DNA of 64,000 bases from Planctomycetota bacterium (GTDB lineage: Bacteria; Planctomycetota; UBA1135; GCA-002686595), in assembly GCA_016220085.1 (NCBI GenBank), contig JACRIN010000015.1, positions 1 to 64,000 on the forward strand, given 5' to 3'. Below are positions 56,225-64,000 of the stretch, piece after piece (position 1 is the first letter of the stretch; each line of letters opens with the position of its first letter). Under the pieces are notes generated by a model. The model did no database searches. It saw only the letters and a program-made list of their open reading frames with translations, and had not been told where the DNA came from. Both the position numbers and the translations under genes were made by a program.

Positions 56225-56683
56225 ATGACGGCCACGCTGCGCATCTGGTGCGTCGCCTGCGCGCGCGACCAGAGTCCGACGGACGAGTTCCGCGCTCGCA
56301 TCCGCGACCTGGCTCGCGCCGAGCACGTCGGATGGCGCATTTCGAGCCGACCGGAGTTCGTAGCCTCGTTCGGTCTCGAGGATCAGGTCTGGCGTTCCGA
56401 CGCGACGCCGAGTCTGGACGGAGGGTCCGTGCCGCAGGAGTCCGGCGACGTGCTCTGGCTCGCCGAGCCCGAGCAGATCGCGCGTCGGCTCGCCGCGGCG
56501 CTCGATGTTCCCGAGTGCGCAGCCGTGAACTTGACGCCGCGCGTCGGGACGCTGACGGCGCTCGATCACACCGACGCCGCGGACGCGACGAAGCGGCCGT
56601 CGCTCGCCGGTTTCGAGCTCGACTGGCTTCCGCCGAACGGCGGCGGGGTCGGCGCGTTTCCCGGCGCGACGCCGAAACGCTGA
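56225..56683 (+). CDS. Hypothetical protein
   Basis: A 152-residue soluble protein with no signal peptide. It begins MTATLRIWCVACARDQSPTD, with one CVAC pair that could be a lone metal or redox pair. The rest is acidic and predicted mixed alpha/beta, with a Pro/Gly-rich end (PPNGGGVGAFPGATPKR). No family recognised. It is divergent from sdhC and ends 4 bp from the convergent small gene at 56687. The good frame and codon use suggest it is real. Confidence 0.5.
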   Translation: MTATLRIWCVACARDQSPTDEFRARIRDLARAEHVGWRISSRPEFVASFGLEDQVWRSDATPSLDGGSVPQESGDVLWLAEPEQIARRLAAALDVPECAAVNLTPRVGTLTALDHTDAADATKRPSLAGFELDWLPPNGGGVGAFPGATPKR

Positions 56684-56686
56684 ACG

Positions 56687-56947
56687 TCAGTTCCCGCTGA
56701 AGCCCTTCGGGAACTTCGGACCGCCCGGCGGCATCGCGGGTCCGGTCGGGCCGCTCGGCGCGCCCGGTCCCGTGCCGCCGCCGCCTTCGAGGCTCTTGCG
56801 GATCTCGTAGAAGCCCTCGCCGAAGTGGAACGCGAGCCAGATGAAATAGCAGTCGATGTTGTCGACCGGATCGTCGACTTCGAACGCAGCCTTGCACGTC
56901 AGGTCGCACGGACGCTGGGCATTCATGAAGCAGAACTTGCGCGTCAT
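56687..56947 (-). CDS. Small Cys-containing protein with Gly/Pro tail
   Basis: An 86-residue protein from ATG 56947, which overlaps the MaoC-like stop (ATGA); an upstream in-frame ATG at 57076 lies inside that gene and was not used. Residues 1-50 hold four cysteines (KFCF, RPCDLTCKAAF, DNIDCYF) and aromatic residues (FIWLAFHFGEGFYE). Residues 52-86 are Gly/Pro-rich (GPGAPSGPTGPAMPPGGP). I do not recognise it. Overlap with MaoC suggests coordinated translation. Confidence 0.55.
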   Translation of the reverse strand: MTRKFCFMNAQRPCDLTCKAAFEVDDPVDNIDCYFIWLAFHFGEGFYEIRKSLEGGGGTGPGAPSGPTGPAMPPGGPKFPKGFSGN

Positions 56948-57474
56948 CCGGGGCGATCCTCCGAGCGCACAGGGTAACGCCGCTTCGACTGCGCGCGCGC
57001 GATCAGCAGCACCCAATGGCCGTCGAGTGCGAGCTGACCGGTCTGATCGAACACGCGAGCGTCGAATCGAATCCAACCGCGCTTTGGGCCCGCGTTCGGT
57101 TCCTTTTCGGCGACGGTGAGCTCGAGATGGATGCTCGAGCCCGGCCGCACCGGCGCCTGGAAGCGGATCGTCAGCTCGACGAACGCGACGACTGTGCCGT
57201 CGAAGGCGCCGGTCTGGTACGCGAGCCCGCTCGCGACCGACTGCACGAGCATCCCATGCGCGATCGTGCCGCGAAACGCGCTCGCGTTCGCGAAGGACTC
57301 GTCGACGTGCACCGGGTTGAAGTCGCCGGAGAGTCCGGCGAACGCGCCGAGGTCCGCCTGCGTCAGCGTGCGGGCGCCGGACCGGATCACCTCGCCGAGC
57401 TGGAAGTCGTCGAAGCCGCGGCCGCGGAACGCCGGGCCGAGCGGGCGGGGTCCGGAGGCGGCGTCGGCGCTCAT
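56944..57474 (-). CDS. MaoC-like hydratase/dehydratase
   Basis: A 176-residue single hotdog-fold protein. The active-site region SGDFNPVHVDESFA carries the catalytic Asp and His of R-specific enoyl-CoA hydratases, followed by FRGTIAHGML of the hydratase-2 motif. These enzymes hydrate trans-2-enoyl thioesters in fatty-acid or polyhydroxyalkanoate metabolism. Start ATG 57474 gives a short Ala-rich leader. Exact acyl substrate unknown; no other fatty-acid gene is near. Confidence 0.88.
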   Translation of the reverse strand: MSADAASGPRPLGPAFRGRGFDDFQLGEVIRSGARTLTQADLGAFAGLSGDFNPVHVDESFANASAFRGTIAHGMLVQSVASGLAYQTGAFDGTVVAFVELTIRFQAPVRPGSSIHLELTVAEKEPNAGPKRGWIRFDARVFDQTGQLALDGHWVLLIARAQSKRRYPVRSEDRPG

Positions 57475-57711
57475 CGACGCACGGTAGCGGCCGACCGGGA
57501 AGGCACCAAGCGGACGGGGCCGCCGACGAGGCCGACGAACGGCCTGGCTGGGGCTGCCGGGTGCCCGTTACGATACATCACGTACATTATCAGACGTCAT
57601 AGGTCGGAGCACCAGGAGCCGATCGGCGCTCGCCCGGACGCCGAACCGCCGAAGCTCCCAGGCCACGCTTCGATCCTCAAGGGATCGGCCCGGTTCTCCG
57701 ACAGGTTCCGC

Positions 57712-58320
57712 ATGCTGCGCCCCGTCGTCCGCGTGTTGCTGGCCCTCGCTCTGTACTCCTGCGGCGCTTGCGCGACCGGCGCCGGCTCGGCGTCGGGCAG
57801 CTCATCGGTCGGCGAGCTCACCGACCTTCCGATCGCGCGCGCGCCGTTCGCCCACGTCGAGGCGAACTGGAAACAGCGCCTCGACCAAGCGTACGTCTAC
57901 GTCGAGCTCGTCGGCAGCTACACCCGGATCGGCAAGGCGCTCGAGTCGACCGATCGCGCGCTGCGCGAGCAAGGCATCGAACCTTCCGGTCCGCCGTTCG
58001 CGTTGTACTTCGACGATCCGGCCGAGGTGCCGACCGAGCAGCTCCGCGCGCGCGCGTGCTTCCCGGTCGACTCGCGGGTCGACGTGCGCGAACCGCTCGC
58101 GTGCGATCTGCTGCCGGGCACGACCGTCGTCTACGCGTACGTCGCCGGGCCGTACCCCGAGGTGCCGCGAGCGTACCCCGGCGTCTTCGCGTTCCTCGAG
58201 CGCATGCGATGGCGCGAGGCCGGCCCGATTCGCGAGATCTACTGGGTCCATCCCGGCACCGTGAAGGATTGGAACGAGCTCGTCACCGAAGTCCAGGTGC
58301 CCGCGACGGCGCGCGAATGA
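57712..58320 (+). CDS. Lipoprotein with GyrI-like effector-binding domain
   Basis: A 202-residue protein from ATG 57712. The N-terminus is a lipoprotein signal (VLLALALYSCGAC), lipid-attached at one of the cysteines. After a Ser-rich linker, residues about 55-200 resemble the GyrI-like/SOUL small-molecule-binding fold: YVYVELVGSYTRIGKALES, GPPFALYFDDPAEVP, ACFPVDSRVDV and REIYWVHPGTVKDW. Such domains usually bind ligands inside transcription factors; here the domain is exported and lacks a DNA-binding part. A possible ligand-binding or carrier role is inferred. It ends 10 bp from the convergent gene at 58331. Confidence 0.68.
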   Translation: MLRPVVRVLLALALYSCGACATGAGSASGSSSVGELTDLPIARAPFAHVEANWKQRLDQAYVYVELVGSYTRIGKALESTDRALREQGIEPSGPPFALYFDDPAEVPTEQLRARACFPVDSRVDVREPLACDLLPGTTVVYAYVAGPYPEVPRAYPGVFAFLERMRWREAGPIREIYWVHPGTVKDWNELVTEVQVPATARE

Positions 58321-58330
58321 CGCGCGTGCG

Positions 58331-59950
58331 TCACTCGCGGTCGAGCACCGCCGCGCTTTCGGGCGGATAGCAGCGCAAGATCGCGAGCTTGCCGCTCTCG
58401 GCAATCGCACGCACGCGATCGCCGACCGCGAGCCGAGCGGCGAGCTCTTGCCGCAGCACCTCGCGCCGCAGTCCCGAATAGGCGTCGGCGAGAACACAAG
58501 CGCCGCCCGCACCGAGTTCCTTCACCTCGTAGAGCACCCCGGTCGCGTCCGGACGGACCTCGACGAAGCGGTTCGCGTCGGTGATGCGCGGCAACGATTC
58601 GTCGAGCGCGTCCAACGCCACGCGGAACGACTCGACGAGCTCGACGCCTTGCCGCTCGTTGGCCCACGCGCTGAACGCGCGCAGTGCGGCGAGCGACGCG
58701 CGTGCGTCATCGGGGCCGCCGAGCTCGCCGCGTTCCGGCAACCACACGGCCGCGAACGTCAAGAGGTCGCGCACGCCGAGGTTCTCGAACACGCCGATGC
58801 CTTGGCCGTAGTCCGCGAGCTTGCGGATCGGCGCGAGCGCACGCGCCGCGTCGGTGCCTTGCTCGCGCTCGGTTTCCCAGAGGAACTCTTCGACGACGGC
58901 ACCGACGACTCCCGGAAAGTCCGGCGCCGCGTCGCTCGCGGCATCGTCGTCGTCCTCGAGTCCGAGGTCGCGTTCGAGGTCGGCGAAGAGCTTCTCCAGG
59001 TCGCGGCCTTCGCTGCGGCCCCGATCGAACGCTGCGAGCGCGTCGCGCACGTCGCGTTCCTCTGCTGCGGACGGCAGCTCCGGCTCGGACCGCGGCGGTT
59101 CCGCCGCCGGCGTCGCGGCCAGCTCGATCCACGCGGCGAGCAACAACCGCCGCGCCGGCTCGAGATCGACGTCGGTGTCGAACGCCAGGTGCTCGAGGAT
59201 GTCCCCGAGCACGTCCTGCGCGCCGATCACCCACCGCTGTTCGTCGATCGGCGTCGAAGCGAGCTCCGCGAAGACCTCGGCGATCGATTCGTCGTCGATG
59301 CCGGACGCCGAGAGCCATGTGCGCGCACGCTCGACCGCGCTGTCGATCGCCGCGGACGGCGTCGGAGACCAGAACATCGCTTCGAGCTCGCGCTGCGAGA
59401 GCCGCATGACGCCGCGGCGTCGCGCGCGCGCCGCCTCGAGATCGCGTTCGAGCGCCTTGCGCACCTTCGCGTCGCGGTACAGCGCCGCCGCGCGTGATAG
59501 ACGATTCGCTGTCGGCCCGAGGACGAACAAACGGCCGATGAGCACGTCGTTCAACGCGAGCGCGAAGGAGCCCGCTTCGTCGACCAGCGGGTGCTCGCCG
59601 CCGCTCAGCAGATCGCGCAACCACGCGCCTTGACCTTCGACGACGGAAGTGACCTCGAACACGCCGCAGAACGAGTTGACGAGCATCGCGACGGCGTCCG
59701 CTTCGAGCAGACCTTCCTCGACCACCGCGTGCGCGACTTCCTGCGCCGGCGGCGTCTGCCACGCCTCGCTCGGACGCTCGAGCAAGAACCACTCGCGGAA
59801 GCGTCGTTCGGCCAGTGCGTCCGGCGCGAGCACGTCCGCGAAGAACACGTGGCGTGCGGCGGCGCGTTCCGTCGCCAACCCGGGTTCCTGCAGCACGCGG
59901 GCTTCGAGAATGCCGAGCGTCCGTTCGATGTCTTCGTCTCTGGCGGTCAT
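58331..59950 (-). CDS. Large hypothetical protein
   Basis: A 539-residue soluble protein with no signal or membrane segment. It is largely alpha-helical and acidic, with an Asp-rich stretch (LGLEDDDDAASDAAPD) near residue 335. No catalytic or nucleic-acid motif was identified. The C-terminal block (RPDATGVLYEVKELGAGGAC ... ILRCYPPESAAVLDRE) looks like a small beta domain. The coding frame is open over its full length in the expected GC bias. It is transcribed away from the riboswitch-controlled gene at 60366. Confidence 0.55.
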   Translation of the reverse strand: MTARDEDIERTLGILEARVLQEPGLATERAAARHVFFADVLAPDALAERRFREWFLLERPSEAWQTPPAQEVAHAVVEEGLLEADAVAMLVNSFCGVFEVTSVVEGQGAWLRDLLSGGEHPLVDEAGSFALALNDVLIGRLFVLGPTANRLSRAAALYRDAKVRKALERDLEAARARRRGVMRLSQRELEAMFWSPTPSAAIDSAVERARTWLSASGIDDESIAEVFAELASTPIDEQRWVIGAQDVLGDILEHLAFDTDVDLEPARRLLLAAWIELAATPAAEPPRSEPELPSAAEERDVRDALAAFDRGRSEGRDLEKLFADLERDLGLEDDDDAASDAAPDFPGVVGAVVEEFLWETEREQGTDAARALAPIRKLADYGQGIGVFENLGVRDLLTFAAVWLPERGELGGPDDARASLAALRAFSAWANERQGVELVESFRVALDALDESLPRITDANRFVEVRPDATGVLYEVKELGAGGACVLADAYSGLRREVLRQELAARLAVGDRVRAIAESGKLAILRCYPPESAAVLDRE

Positions 59951-60013
59951 ACGTCGCAGATCTTACGACTCGGAGGCCCGTCGAGCTGCGCCGCTTGACA
60001 GGTCGCGCGTGAC

Positions 60014-60222
60014 GAGTACCGTGGTGCTCGCTCTTAGACACTTTGCGCGAACGCGAACGGGGAAGCAGGTGTGAGTCCTGCACGGTCCCGCCACTGTGAA
60101 ACGCTTCGCGCCGAGCCACGCTCCGCGCCGCACGACCGCGTGCCGCGACGGAACGAGCCACGGGGTCTCGACCCTGGAAGGCGGCTTCGGCGAACGGCGT
60201 GAGTCAGGATACCCATCGCGTT
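60014..60222 (+). promoter_or_regulatory. Cobalamin riboswitch
   Basis: Conserved core pieces occur in the right order: GGTGTGAGTCC (60068-60078), CCCGCCACTGTGA (60087-60099) and GAGTCAGGATACC (60201-60213). These match the consensus of adenosyl- or hydroxocobalamin aptamers. The boundaries are approximate. The only gene directly downstream is the secreted protein at 60366. B12 binding normally lowers expression. A hairpin GCCGCA-TCG-TGCGGC (60266-60280) between aptamer and start codon may be part of the switch. Confidence 0.88.
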
Positions 60223-60365
60223 CCGTCAGGACCCGCCGTAGCCCGAGGAGGCCTTCGCGAGCCACGCCGCATCGTGCGGCTCGGCCGCTTGTCCTCTTCG
60301 TCGCCCGGCCATTTTCGGCGCACTTGTGCGCCACTTCGACGACGGATCGAAAGGACATCCCGGCC

Positions 60366-61658
60366 ATGAATCGCTTCTCCGCGCTCCTCGCGAGTGCTTC
60401 TCTCTCCCTGTTCGTCACGTCCGCGCACGCGGACACTCCCACACCCGGCTTCTCGCTCTCCGCGCAGCCGAGCCCGGTCTTCGGCTCGACCTCGTGCGTG
60501 CTCGCCGGCGGCGATGTCGTCACGTTCGACGGGTCCACCGTCGAGCGCTGGACCTCGACCGGCAACTACGTGTCGACGCTCGCTCTGTTGCCCGGCGCGA
60601 CCTGGGCGAGCTTCGTCACTCCCACCGTGGACGGCTCGACCGTCTTCTTCGCCGAGAGCTCGAACCACGGCGTCTATCAGGCGCGCACCGATGGATCGGG
60701 CTGGTCGCAACTGACGACGTTGCAGCTCGCGTACGACGCGGAAGTCGGCGCCGACGGGAGCCTCTACGCGAGCGCGATGCCGTTCGGCTTCGGCTACGAC
60801 ACCGACCTGGTTCGGCTCGAGACCGTCGCGCCGTTCACCTGGACTTCCATCGGCGTGATCCCCGGCGCGTCGGGGCCGCTGACGTTCGACGGCGGCGGCA
60901 ACCTCTACTACGCGACGCAGGACACCGCGTTCCCCGCGGGCGCGGGCACGACGGACATCTTGCGCTGGACCGCGGCGCAGGTCGCGCTCGGGGGGCTGAC
61001 CGACGTCAACGCGACGCTCGTCGGCGCCGACTTCGACGGCGGCGCCGCGATGGACTTCGACGAGAAGGGCGGCGAGCTGCTGCTCGCCGAAGCGAACTAC
61101 GGGCTGAACGAGTACCGCATCGTGCGCGTCGTGCAGGACAAGGCGAACTCTCCGGTGCTCGTCGACGCCGGTCAGTGGATCTCGACGCTCCAAGTGATCG
61201 AGCAGGGCAGCGCGGCGACGCTCGACGCGTACCAGCCGAGCTCCGGCACCAAGCTCGTCTACGCGACGACCGACTTCGGAACCTTCAACGACTTGGTGAC
61301 GCTGACGCCGAAGCGCCCGGTGCTCGCGGCGAGCGGCTCCGGCACGAGCGGCCAAGGCCCGGTGACGCTGACGGTCACCGGCGGCGTGCCGAACGGCACG
61401 ACGTTCTTGTTCTTCTGCCCGCAGTCCGCGTACTCGCCGACGGAGAGCGTGTACAACCTGCCCGCGTTCAAGTTCTTCACCGGTCTGCCGCCGTCGAACG
61501 TCCGGCGCATTCCGTTCCTGCTGCCGACCGACGCGAACGGCACGGGCTCGTTCACGTTCTGGAATCCGGGCGACCTGCAAGGTCAGTACGCGTTCCAGGC
61601 GCTCGTTGGCGGCGCCACGGGCTCGTTCGTCGGAAGCACGACGAGCACGCTGTTCTGA
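60366..61658 (+). CDS. Riboswitch-controlled secreted propeller-like protein
   Basis: A 430-residue exported protein with signal peptide MNRFSALLASASLSLFVTSA, cleaved near AHA. AAGGA at about 60349 precedes ATG 60366. Residues about 25-320 contain repeated strand-turn blocks (FGSTSCVLAGGDVVTF, VDGSTVFFAESSN, VGADGSLYASAMP, FDGGGNLYYATQD, FDEKGGELLLAEANYG), consistent with a beta-propeller of six or seven blades. The C-terminal 100 residues look like a separate beta-sandwich (GQGPVTLTVTGG...). The cobalamin riboswitch predicts induction under B12 scarcity. A surface B12-binding function analogous to BtuG is proposed; sequence identity to BtuG is not evident by eye. Confidence 0.72.
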   Translation: MNRFSALLASASLSLFVTSAHADTPTPGFSLSAQPSPVFGSTSCVLAGGDVVTFDGSTVERWTSTGNYVSTLALLPGATWASFVTPTVDGSTVFFAESSNHGVYQARTDGSGWSQLTTLQLAYDAEVGADGSLYASAMPFGFGYDTDLVRLETVAPFTWTSIGVIPGASGPLTFDGGGNLYYATQDTAFPAGAGTTDILRWTAAQVALGGLTDVNATLVGADFDGGAAMDFDEKGGELLLAEANYGLNEYRIVRVVQDKANSPVLVDAGQWISTLQVIEQGSAATLDAYQPSSGTKLVYATTDFGTFNDLVTLTPKRPVLAASGSGTSGQGPVTLTVTGGVPNGTTFLFFCPQSAYSPTESVYNLPAFKFFTGLPPSNVRRIPFLLPTDANGTGSFTFWNPGDLQGQYAFQALVGGATGSFVGSTTSTLF

Positions 61659-61666
61659 TTCGACTC

Positions 61667-61683
61667 CCCCGCCGCGCGCGGGG
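61667..61683 (+). terminator. Short GC hairpin after the B12-regulated gene
   Basis: CCCCGC (61667-61672) pairs with GCGGGG (61678-61683) around CGCGC, nine bases past the stop at 61658. No T-tract follows. It may also serve the convergent gene ending at 61699. Confidence 0.35.
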
Positions 61684-61698
61684 TCCGACGGAAGCGTC

Positions 61699-62352
61699 CT
61701 AGGACCCCGCGCCGGCGCTCGGTTCGCGGGTCGCGAACCACGGCGCGGGCACGCGCCACGTCGTCGTGGCCGACGTGCGCGCGAGTTCGGTGCCCTCGAA
61801 GGCATCGAGCCACTCCGCCGCGTCGTCGTCGAGGCGCGCATCGAGCGCGAGCTCCCACCGGCCGCCGTGCCAGGCGACTTCGGCGCGCAACGACCCGCCC
61901 GACGGGAGCGCCTCGGCGGCTCGGATGCACGCGAATGCGAGCGCGAACGCCGCGCGCGGCGCGAGCCTCGGCGGCGCGGCGAGCAGCAGCTCCGCGGCGC
62001 CGACGAGCTCGAGCTCGCGCTCCACGCGACGCACCGCGAGCGTCGCCCAACGCGCGACGGACGCGAGCCCGTCGCGTTCGACGCGCTCGACCAGCGTGTC
62101 GGCGTCGAGCCCCGCGGCGAGCACGCCGAAGAGCCAGCCGACCTCGTGGACGTCGCCCGAGATGCGCGCCAGGTCGGGCGAGAACTCGGCGGCACGGCCG
62201 CTGCGCAAGAGCTCGTCGATTCCGACCAACACCTGCGTCGCGTTGTTCACGCGGTGCAGAAGCACAGGCAACAGCGCGCGCGCGGCGGCGTCGAGAGCGC
62301 GCGCGGCGCTCGGCACGCAGTCGCCGGGCTGCGGTCGGGCTTCGGGTTCCAC
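61699..62352 (-). CDS. Histidine-kinase-like H-box protein
   Basis: A 217-residue protein if started at GTG 62352. The open frame extends upstream to 62484, but those 27 residues are a translation of the tRNA-Leu gene and cannot be the start. Residues near 30-50 (LLPVLLHRVNNATQVLVGID) resemble the dimerisation/phosphoacceptor H-box of sensor kinases. The C-terminal half is helix-rich and ends in beta-type sequence (SLRAEVAWHGGRWELALDAR), a possible degenerate HATPase end. Clear N, G1 and G2 boxes are absent. No signal peptide or response regulator is adjacent. It may be a phosphotransfer or decoy protein. Confidence 0.5.
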   Translation of the reverse strand: MEPEARPQPGDCVPSAARALDAAARALLPVLLHRVNNATQVLVGIDELLRSGRAAEFSPDLARISGDVHEVGWLFGVLAAGLDADTLVERVERDGLASVARWATLAVRRVERELELVGAAELLLAAPPRLAPRAAFALAFACIRAAEALPSGGSLRAEVAWHGGRWELALDARLDDDAAEWLDAFEGTELARTSATTTWRVPAPWFATREPSAGAGS

Positions 62353-62404
62353 GCAGATCGCCTCGGCGCCGCGAGCGCGGTCAGGGCGCGCGGCAAGGAA
62401 TGAT

Positions 62405-62490
62405 TGGTGCCGAGGCGGGGACTTGAACCCCGACTCCCTTGCGGGAAATGGATTTTGAATCCATCGCGTCTGCCATTTCGCCACCCCGGC
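62405..62490 (-). tRNA. tRNA-Leu (anticodon CAA)
   Basis: On the minus strand the acceptor stem GCCGGGG pairs with CCTCGGC, with U8 present. The D-arm region is TGGCGAAATGGCAGACGC. The anticodon loop in TGGATTCAAAATCCA gives CAA. A long class II variable arm (TTTCCCGCAAGGGAG) and T arm GGGGTTCAAGTCCCC follow, then discriminator A and encoded CCA. All features fit tRNA-Leu. It covers 62490 down to 62405. Confidence 0.96.
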
Positions 62491-62566
62491 ACACGGGACG
62501 GAGATGATGCCGCGCGCGGGGCGCTGTGTCCACCGCCTCGCGATGTCGCGTCGCGACGTGGGTTCG

Positions 62567-63304
62567 CTACGCGAAGAGCGCGAGCTCGAGCCCGCGAGCG
62601 ACGCCGTCGCAGCGCGCCGCGTAGCGCAGCGCCGCGACGATCCCGGGCGCGAACGCCGCCGGCCCGCTCATGTCGTGGCGCAACGTCAACGTCTCGCCCG
62701 GACCGGCGAGCACGACCTCTTGATGCGCGTAGAGTCCGGAGAGTCGCAGCGAGTGGATCGTCGTCCCTCCCACGCGCTCGCCGCGCGCCGGCTCTCGCGC
62801 GGCTTCGCGCACGTCCGGGTCCGCGCCGCGAGCGAGCGCCATGCGTCGCGCGGTCTCGAGCGCGGTGCCGCTCGGCGCGTCCCTCTTGCGCGGGTGGTGC
62901 CCTTCGACGATCTCCGCCTCGGCGAAGTGCTTCGCGGCTTGGACGGCGAAGAGCTGCAGCAAGACCGAACCGAGGCTGAAGTTCGGCACGACGAGGCCGC
63001 CGAGCCCGCGCTCGCGCGCGACGCGATCGAGCTCCGCGTTCTCGGCGTCGGTGACGCCGCTGGTCGCGATCAGGGGCCGGACCCCGGCGGCGAGCAACGC
63101 GAGTCCGTGGCGCGCGCCTTGGCCCGCGACCGTCGCCTCGAAGGCGATGCGCGCGCCGCTCGAGACGATCGACGCTCCCCAGTCGTCGCCGCGGCCGTAC
63201 GCCGCGACGAGCTCGAACTCGCTCGATCCGCGGACGAGTTCGCACGCGAAGCGACCGAGCCGACCGTTCGCGCCGATCACCGCGACGGCGAGCTTCGCGC
63301 TCAC
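62567..63304 (-). CDS. dapB: 4-hydroxy-tetrahydrodipicolinate reductase
   Basis: A 245-residue NAD(P)H enzyme of diaminopimelate and lysine synthesis. GTG 63304 overlaps the ddl stop (GTGA). The nucleotide-binding motif is VIGANGRLGR (usually G.GRMG), and the catalytic/substrate block is EIVEGHHPRKRDAPSGTALETA, the family signature. The final part has GLYAHQEVVLAGPGETL. Pairing with ddl puts two peptidoglycan-precursor steps together, supporting a diaminopimelate-containing wall. The tRNA-Leu gene lies 76 bp downstream. Confidence 0.93.
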   Translation of the reverse strand: MSAKLAVAVIGANGRLGRFACELVRGSSEFELVAAYGRGDDWGASIVSSGARIAFEATVAGQGARHGLALLAAGVRPLIATSGVTDAENAELDRVARERGLGGLVVPNFSLGSVLLQLFAVQAAKHFAEAEIVEGHHPRKRDAPSGTALETARRMALARGADPDVREAAREPARGERVGGTTIHSLRLSGLYAHQEVVLAGPGETLTLRHDMSGPAAFAPGIVAALRYAARCDGVARGLELALFA

Positions 63305-64000
63305 GGCGCGCGTCTCCGTCGCGCGAGCGCTTCCTCGGCGAGACCGAGGCACAGCGAACGGTAGTCGATGCCCACGACCGAGGCTTCCTGCGGCAAGAGC
63401 GACCGCGGCGTCAACCCGGGCAGCGTGTTGACTTCGAGCAGCACGGGATCGCCATGCGCGGGCACGATGAAGTCGGTGCGCGAGTAACCCGAGCAACGCG
63501 CGGCGTCGTGCGCGGCGCGCGCGAGCGCTTGCACGCGAGCGCAGACCTCGGCGGAGAGCGACCGCGGCGGGCAGAACTCCTGCGCTCCGTTCGCCGAGTA
63601 CTTCTCCTCGTAGTCGAAGAACGCACCGGCGCGCGGCTGGATCTCGACCGGAGGGAGCACCTGCGACGAATCGTCCGCGCCGACGAGCACGCCGCAAGAA
63701 ACTTCGACGCCGGAGATCCGCGCTTCGACCAGCGCGTCGTCACCGATCGCGAAGACCGCCGCGAGCGCCGCCTCGAGCCCATCGAGCGTCCTCAACGCCG
63801 TGGTCGCGACCGAGGAACCGCCGGAACGCGGCTTGACGAACCAACCGGAGTCCCCGAGCTCCGCGACGCGGGTGCGCAGCGCAGTGGGCTCGCACCGCCA
63901 CTCCGCGGCCGACACGCACGCGCCGGGCGCGACACGCAAGCCCTTCTGCGCGACGACGCCGCGCAGCGCGAGCTTGTCCATGCAAAGCGCCGACGCCTGC
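63301..64000 (-). CDS. ddl: D-alanine--D-alanine ligase, 5' end outside the window
   Basis: The reading frame enters from beyond 64000 (SALCMDKLALRG at the edge), so the N-terminal part, including the first substrate loop, is missing. About 230 residues are visible: an ATP-grasp domain with GWFVKPRSGGSSVATT, ALVEARISGVEVSCGVLVG, EIQPRAGAFFDYEEKYSANG, YSRTDFI and LLEVNTLPGLTPRSLLP, where the E and N of EVNT bind metal. It ligates D-Ala pairs for peptidoglycan. The ATG at 63981 is internal. It overlaps dapB by 4 bp. Confidence 0.92.
   Translation of the reverse strand, partial: QASALCMDKLALRGVVAQKGLRVAPGACVSAAEWRCEPTALRTRVAELGDSGWFVKPRSGGSSVATTALRTLDGLEAALAAVFAIGDDALVEARISGVEVSCGVLVGADDSSQVLPPVEIQPRAGAFFDYEEKYSANGAQEFCPPRSLSAEVCARVQALARAAHDAARCSGYSRTDFIVPAHGDPVLLEVNTLPGLTPRSLLPQEASVVGIDYRSLCLGLAEEALARRRRAP

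Noticed and set aside
62353-62484. N-terminal extension MAKWQTRWIQNPFPARESG of the H-box gene
   Set aside because: This peptide is the translation of the tRNA-Leu gene on the same strand, a common annotation artefact; the protein must start downstream of the tRNA.

Overview
This is a high-GC bacterial chromosomal segment with densely packed genes, many overlapping by 4 bp (ATGA or GTGA), and long shadow ORFs on the opposite strand. The protein families point to Planctomycetota. They include secreted FG-GAP, beta-helix and propeller-like proteins with Planctomycete-type C-terminal modules, HEAT-repeat proteins with a W..WW..N motif and Pro/Gly linkers, a tandem-fused UvrA next to an XPB helicase, and a type B succinate dehydrogenase/fumarate reductase. 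The phylum call is inferred from gene content; no rRNA is present to confirm it.

Layout. 1-4916: an accessory corner with the tail of an ISL3-type transposase, a secreted beta-helix gene broken by an IS630 element and by an in-frame TGA in its signal peptide, and a second secreted protein. 4962-9278: a small unknown gene, mtnA, purE and purC on the minus strand, divergent from aroA. 9326-16389: galE, an FG-GAP protein, an M28 peptidase, dacB and an inositol-monophosphatase-family gene. 16552-28358: a likely operon of double-length uvrA, XPB helicase, its domain-sharing partner, thiE-like, thiL and tsaE. 28392-33440: ECF sigma factor, anti-sigma-like membrane protein, TolC-family protein and a HEAT-like lipoprotein. 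34004-41116: tRNA nucleotidyltransferase, a minus-strand dxr-rseP-UbiA run, and a Nudix-PurM in-frame fusion. 41104-52324: secreted or membrane proteins, including an alpha/beta hydrolase-like protein without its serine, a spermidine-synthase-like protein, and three tandem HEAT-repeat paralogues. 52490-56087: sdhC-sdhA-sdhB. 56225-61658: small unknown genes, a MaoC-like hydratase, a GyrI-like lipoprotein, and a cobalamin riboswitch ahead of a secreted propeller-like protein. 61699-64000: an H-box protein, tRNA-Leu(CAA), dapB and the 3' part of ddl.

Main points of interest. (1) A cobalamin riboswitch controls a lone secreted propeller-like protein, which suggests a B12-capture role comparable in logic to Bacteroides BtuG. 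(2) A single-chain UvrA-UvrA is translationally coupled to XPB and to a partner that carries the same domain as the XPB N-terminus. (3) Removing the IS630 element with one TA copy exactly restores the beta-helix reading frame. (4) A HEAT-repeat gene has an in-frame TGA, in the loop of a perfect hairpin, between its signal peptide and its body. (5) Nudix and PurM are read as one uninterrupted frame. No CRISPR array, prophage or replication origin was seen. No intergenic stretch exceeds 300 bp except 59951-60365, which holds the riboswitch.
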